The position numbers and the translations under genes are program-made. Below the pieces are notes generated by a model. It did not search any database. It was not told the DNA's origin and saw only the letters and a list, made by a program, of their open reading frames with translations. Below, in pieces: positions 60,183 through 64,000 of a stretch of DNA of 64,000 nucleotides (position 1 is the first letter of the stretch; each line of letters begins with the position of its first letter). Source of the DNA: Lethocerus indicus (taxonomy: Eukaryota > Arthropoda > Insecta > Hemiptera > Belostomatidae); contig JACDQD010000003.1 in the NCBI GenBank assembly GCA_019843655.1, positions 34,274,224 through 34,338,223 of the forward strand. The letters are read 5' to 3'.

Positions 60183-61319
60183 CACGTTTTCAGTTAACAA
60201 TTTGATTGAATGTGTCGTCGATAGTTTAGAGTGTGCAGAAGAAATTGGCATTATCAGGCCGATACGTGAATCGTCGTAACCGTCTGAAAGAGAGTCTGTT
60301 TAAAAGGCAAATTTCAACAGTTTATATTTGGTCGACGGCTAAGTAATTGAGGAATTCAACGACAAGCGGAGTTGTACATATTTTTTTAAGTACGTCAACA
60401 TCTTTGCACACAGAGATAAGCCGTAGACGTTTTCGGTATGCGCTTATAAGATACGTTCGGCTTCTCTGCAATATTCCCTCGTCGAACTGCGGCGATCTTA
60501 ATCAATAATCAACTTTATTCGGTCTCCACTGGACGTTAATAAGGCTTCACATCGCCGTACACGGCGTACGATTTTTTGTGAAAATGAAAAAGCGAAATGT
60601 GACGGAAACGCTCACTCTTCTATCCGCCGTCTTTTAGCTTTTTATACACACACAGACACAATTCAATTTGTCAATGTAATTCCTATACAGAATGTTTCAG
60701 AAAGGACCACACAATTAATCAACGTATCGAAGAATCTTATCCGTGCTAAAGACGTTGGACCTGTACTCAAAAATATGTAGAAACGCCACTTGTTCCTGCG
60801 AATTTCCCAATTTCTTAGTCGTCGATAGTTATTTCCAATCAAATTGTGCTCGCTGTTTTTTTTTCATGAAATTGGGCTTAATTTTCACTTTTCGAATTCG
60901 GCGAAAATAAATCGCCGCGCTTTCTCTCAGCACTTTCGCCGGTAAAACGGCAGCCGACGAAGACGTCGTCGAAAAAACGCGTGCCGAATTCCCGTTACGG
61001 CCGTACTTTATTGTCTAAAATGACGACAATAGGGTTTTATTCTAGCTATTTCGTGCTGAAAAATTAAAAAAATTTGCTGTCTCGTGCTTAGACATTCGGC
61101 CAATTTATTCGGCCCCCTTCCGAATATGAGGCTTCCACTAATTTATGACGGTAATTTGTCGTTAACGAAGTTCGTTGACGGGGCCGCCGTCCTCCATAAT
61201 TCAGGCGTCCGCCGCGCCCCGACCTTTATTTATTTATTTATTTATTTTTTTTTTTTTAATAAATAACGCACCGGACAAATCTCGAATGGGCGGGGAAAAA
61301 TTACGGAATAAAAGGGATG

Positions 61320-61321
<2 letters not shown>
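60183..61321. other. Intergenic, no gene recognised
   Basis: Unique-looking sequence with a modest CpG content at 60880-61010 and a (TTTA)n/poly-T run near 61225-61258. Open frames are short and without splice or family support. Confidence 0.5.

Positions 61322-61364
<43 letters not shown>
61322..61364. repeat. (TA)n microsatellite
   Basis: TA dinucleotide run. Confidence 0.95.
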
Positions 61365-61366
<2 letters not shown>

Positions 61367-61369
<3 letters not shown>

Positions 61370-61710
61370 TTCATTTTTGACATCGTAAAAAATTACATCG
61401 AATAAATTTAGTTTAAAATCGTGTCGTTTTAATAAAATCCGGCCGCGACATTCGTTTGACAGAAAATGTATTTCTAGTTAAGTTGTGTTTATATAATTTC
61501 TTTTAAATTATTGACTTAGACCACTTTCATAATAAACGCTAAATGAATACCGTTGTAATTACAACTACTGTCTAAAAGTTAATTTTTGACGATATCGTAA
61601 AAAATTACATCGAATAAATTTAGTTTAAAATCGTGTCGTGTGAAATAAGGGATAAATTCATTTTTTTTTTTTTTTTTTTTAATTTTGACTTAGACCACTT
61701 TCATAAATTA
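61367..61710. repeat. Tandem duplication of about 200 bp
   Basis: CGTAAAAAATTACATCGAATA, then AATTTAGTTTAAAATCGTGT occurs at about 61384 and 61591. GACTTAGACCACTTTCATAA occurs at about 61513 and 61686. Confidence 0.8.
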
Positions 61711-62280
61711 TGGGCTACATCGCGTTGAAATGTTTGTAATTGTGCGATTATTATTGAAAATAAAAGTTGATCGGTTTTATGCGTCATTTCAACTCTGCTG
61801 TAAGTGCCACCCAATCCCCGCGAACGGGAACTTAAATCAAGTACCGGAGCCCGCTGATGATAAGAACCGTTGTGGGTCGTAATCGAAAGGTGAAAATCCC
61901 AGTTAGCGATCGGAGACGTTGCCGTCGGCGCCCGAATTGCCGAATTGGCAATTGGCGAAATTCGGCCGATTCCGTTGGCCCTCGAACGACAGCGTCTGGC
62001 CGATGGCCCGCAGCAATACAGTCCAAGTCTGGTAGAAATATTTCAAATCGATAACAGGTTTTGCTCTGTTTCGTCTTCGATTCGCGCTTTCTTCGGCCGG
62101 ACGACTGCGCTGTCGATTGACAGTTCAACGAAAGGTAATTTCTGCCGAATTGCCGACAATTTATACGACGGAACGCGACCTTCGCAAAAATACACTCGGG
62201 GTATTTGCCGTTCGCGATAATGACGCGCTGCCGTAATATTATGCAAAATTTTCGGGGAGGGGGAAAAAATTTTTTTCTGA
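61690..62280. mobile_element. TTAA-type MITE relative with about 370 bp of extra internal sequence
   Basis: Left part (TCAACTCTGCTGTAAGTGCC, AATCCCCGCGAACGGGA) and right part (GCCGTAATATTATGCAAAAT, TTTTCGGGG) match the 43102-43461 copy, but about 61835-62205 is extra. This may be a longer relative or an insertion. The extra segment has unusually open - strand frames. Confidence 0.5.
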
Positions 62281-62521
62281 AAATTCGTCCATTCTTCGAC
62301 GATTCCGCCGCAGAGATTGACTTCGCCGAGACCGAATTTCGCCCCCCCATTTTCTCCGCCGATTCGAGACCGGTTTCGGGGGCGGACTGAACAGGCGAAT
62401 TGAACTGGCCGGCGAAAAACAGACCGGTTTTTTACCGACTGCTGTTTTCCGGTTGAAAAAGTCACGGGGCAATTATTATTCTCACCGTGCCCATTTGCCG
62501 ACGGCAGACAGAAGTTCACGA
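61903..62521 (-). other. Coding-like segments on the - strand, unidentified
   Basis: Two segments have splice-like borders. About 62478-62514 ends at a good donor (GTGAGA) and reads GGRELLSAVGKWAR. 61903-62028 follows an acceptor (TATTTCTACCAG) and reads TWTVLLRAIGQTLSFEGQ up to a stop. The donor and acceptor phases do not match each other, and part of the region is repeat-derived, so no gene model is offered. Confidence 0.2.
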
Positions 62522-62964
62522 CCTCCGCTATAAAACATTAGAGATATCGGATTCGTCTAATTGATTTTCTAATCGACGAATTATTAATTGGCTGTTGATA
62601 ACGATTCGACGTTATCTCCAGTTACTGGCTGCTGGCCGGATAATTGTAGAATCTTTTTTTTTTTTTTTATTGTATCCTCCTTATTGGCTCACTCTCTGAA
62701 CTCCTCTCAACGGTGGCGGTTACTCTTCGGACGGTGAGGAATTCCTACGGTCGTTCCCACTCAGGGGCGGCGTTTTACGGGTTTTCCTCTAGTCGCGGTC
62801 CTTCGGCAGTTTCAAATTTTCGGCCGTTTTAAAAATACCCTCTTTCCGGGAATTCGTAACAACGTCCCGCGTCCGAATGCGGGACGATACGTGCGTTTTT
62901 TCCCCGCCGCCTGTACGTCACAGCGCTTCCCGGGCACGTGACGTCCGAGCTCGTCAGATTAGTC

Positions 62965-63312
62965 AATATATACGTTTTGTGGTCTGTGAGTGGCTCGGCT
63001 TAGCGTAGATTTCGCGGAATTTCTGGTTCGGTCTTTCGCCTAGACCGGTTTTTCGGCCGCCGCTCCGCCGTCTTCAGTAGCGCTGCGTGTCAGCCACTTT
63101 CGGGCATCCTCACTCGGCTGTCACTGTCAGTAGTACAAACACGACAGTACAAGTGAAAGTGCAGTGGGGATGATGCCCCGAAACACATCAAAAGTGACCG
63201 ACACACACAGCGCTACTGAAGACGGCGAGCGGCGGCCGAAAAACCGGTCTAGGCGAAAGACCGAACCGGCAGCGAGACTGGAGACAGAAGAAACACCGCG
63301 AAACCTACGCTA
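62965..63312. mobile_element. Hairpin element copy F20, near full length
   Basis: ATATACGTTTTGTGGTCTGTG at the start, GGTCTTTCGCCTAGACCGG and CCGTCTTCAGTAGCGCTGCG, then CAGCGCTACTGAAGACGGCG and GTCTAGGCGAAAGACCG, and CACCGCGAAACCTACG at the end. Followed by CTCCTTTAAAAGTATTTTAT, as is F13. Confidence 0.85.
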
Positions 63313-64000
63313 CTCCTTTAAAAGTATTTTATTTAGTATTTTAATAAAAAATAAAAAAAAATAAGAATATACAAAAAACGCACATGCTCAATATGCATTG
63401 GGGAGGGATAACGTTCCTCGAGAACTGAAGCGGAAAGAATAAAGGGAACGAAAATAAAAGGAGAAAAACGCCGAGACAGGATATGATTCGATAGAAAATT
63501 ATGTACAATCCGTACAATAAGAGCGTTGTGGAAAAATAAAAAGTACGAATGTTATCGCGCCGTTGGGTTTTCGTGCGAATGTAAACATTATTTAATGTTG
63601 TTAATTATTTTATTTATTATTTCCCCCCCCCCCACCCCGTATTGCGTCTGAAGCCGATATATATGTTGGCCCCGCTATGTTGTTTTTTTTTTTTCATAAA
63701 TTTCAGTGTTTCGCTGATTATTGATATTTTGCCCGATTGCGTTTCCCGCCCAGTTGTTTTCTCTTCCATTTCGTATTCCGTCGGAAAACGTTTTACCAAT
63801 TTTCTTTTTTCAGCGTTATAAAAATTTAGTAGTTTTCAATTAATGAAATTTTAAAAAGAAAAATACGAAATTCGCTGGGTCGATATAGAGACGTGCGGAG
63901 CATTCTGGAAAAATACAAGATTAGGTTTTCGTTCGAATGTAAACATTGACAATAATTCAATGTTGTTAATTATTTTATTTAGTAAAAAACCGATATATAC
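63313..64000. other. Right edge, no gene recognised
   Basis: Opens with a repeat shared with 57922-57983 and 58200-58250 (TTAAAAGTATTTTATTTAGT, then AATAAGAATATACAAAAA). GTGCGAATGTAAACATT..AATGTTGTTAATTATTTTATTTA recurs at about 63571-63617 and 63933-63981, a short direct duplication. The - strand frame at 63617-63799 is lysine-rich low complexity and is not called. Confidence 0.5.

Overview
The window looks like an insect (arthropod) nuclear genome. It is AT-rich, its genes are split by GT-AG introns, and the conserved proteins read most like their Drosophila and other insect relatives. The order cannot be fixed from the sequence. I rebuilt the gene models by hand from splice signals, reading phase and remembered family alignments, so exon ends are predictions.

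Genes from left to right: (1) the gamma large subunit of the AP-1 clathrin adaptor, + strand, 17 coding exons, 878-18081, 848 aa, complete in frame. (2) Arfrp1, a Golgi Arf-like GTPase, - strand, 5 exons, 20655-23998, 202 aa. (3) Rad51D, a RecA-family recombination ATPase, + strand, 5 exons, 24847-27625, 324 aa, head-to-head with Arfrp1 across 848 bp. (4) the checkpoint kinase Chk2 (loki), - strand, 8 exons, 28750-35505, 459 aa, with FHA and kinase domains. Rad51D and Chk2 converge. Both serve the DNA double-strand-break response, and AP-1 and Arfrp1 both act at the trans-Golgi, but nothing here shows that the neighbours are co-regulated. (5) an unrecognised two-exon gene for a 64-aa single-span membrane protein, - strand, 43923-45550. 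(6) Orai, the store-operated calcium channel, + strand, about 47114-52579, with two candidate first-exon sets giving proteins of 296 or 232 aa. (7) a C-terminal coding exon of an unknown gene at 55264-55368 on the - strand, and weaker coding-like patches near 57.4 and 61.9-62.5 kb.

The right half (about 35.5-64 kb) is dominated by repeats. The most striking is a family of about 20 hairpin elements of 150-370 bp. Each full copy is a near-complete palindrome whose arms contain smaller palindromes. Four copies are flanked by 11-15 bp direct repeats, which points to retroposition rather than a cut-and-paste foldback transposon. Other repeats are mariner-type MITEs (TA target), TTAA-flanked MITEs, a decayed mariner transposase copy, tRNA-like SINE fragments, a 44-bp minisatellite built on a 16-bp perfect palindrome beside the first Chk2 splice donor, a perfect 40-bp inverted repeat around a TA tract, and several (TA)n arrays.

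The best candidates for something undescribed are the hierarchical hairpin retroposon family, the 64-aa membrane protein, a possible small + strand gene nested in a Chk2 intron, and the repeat that reaches the C-terminal codons of Chk2.
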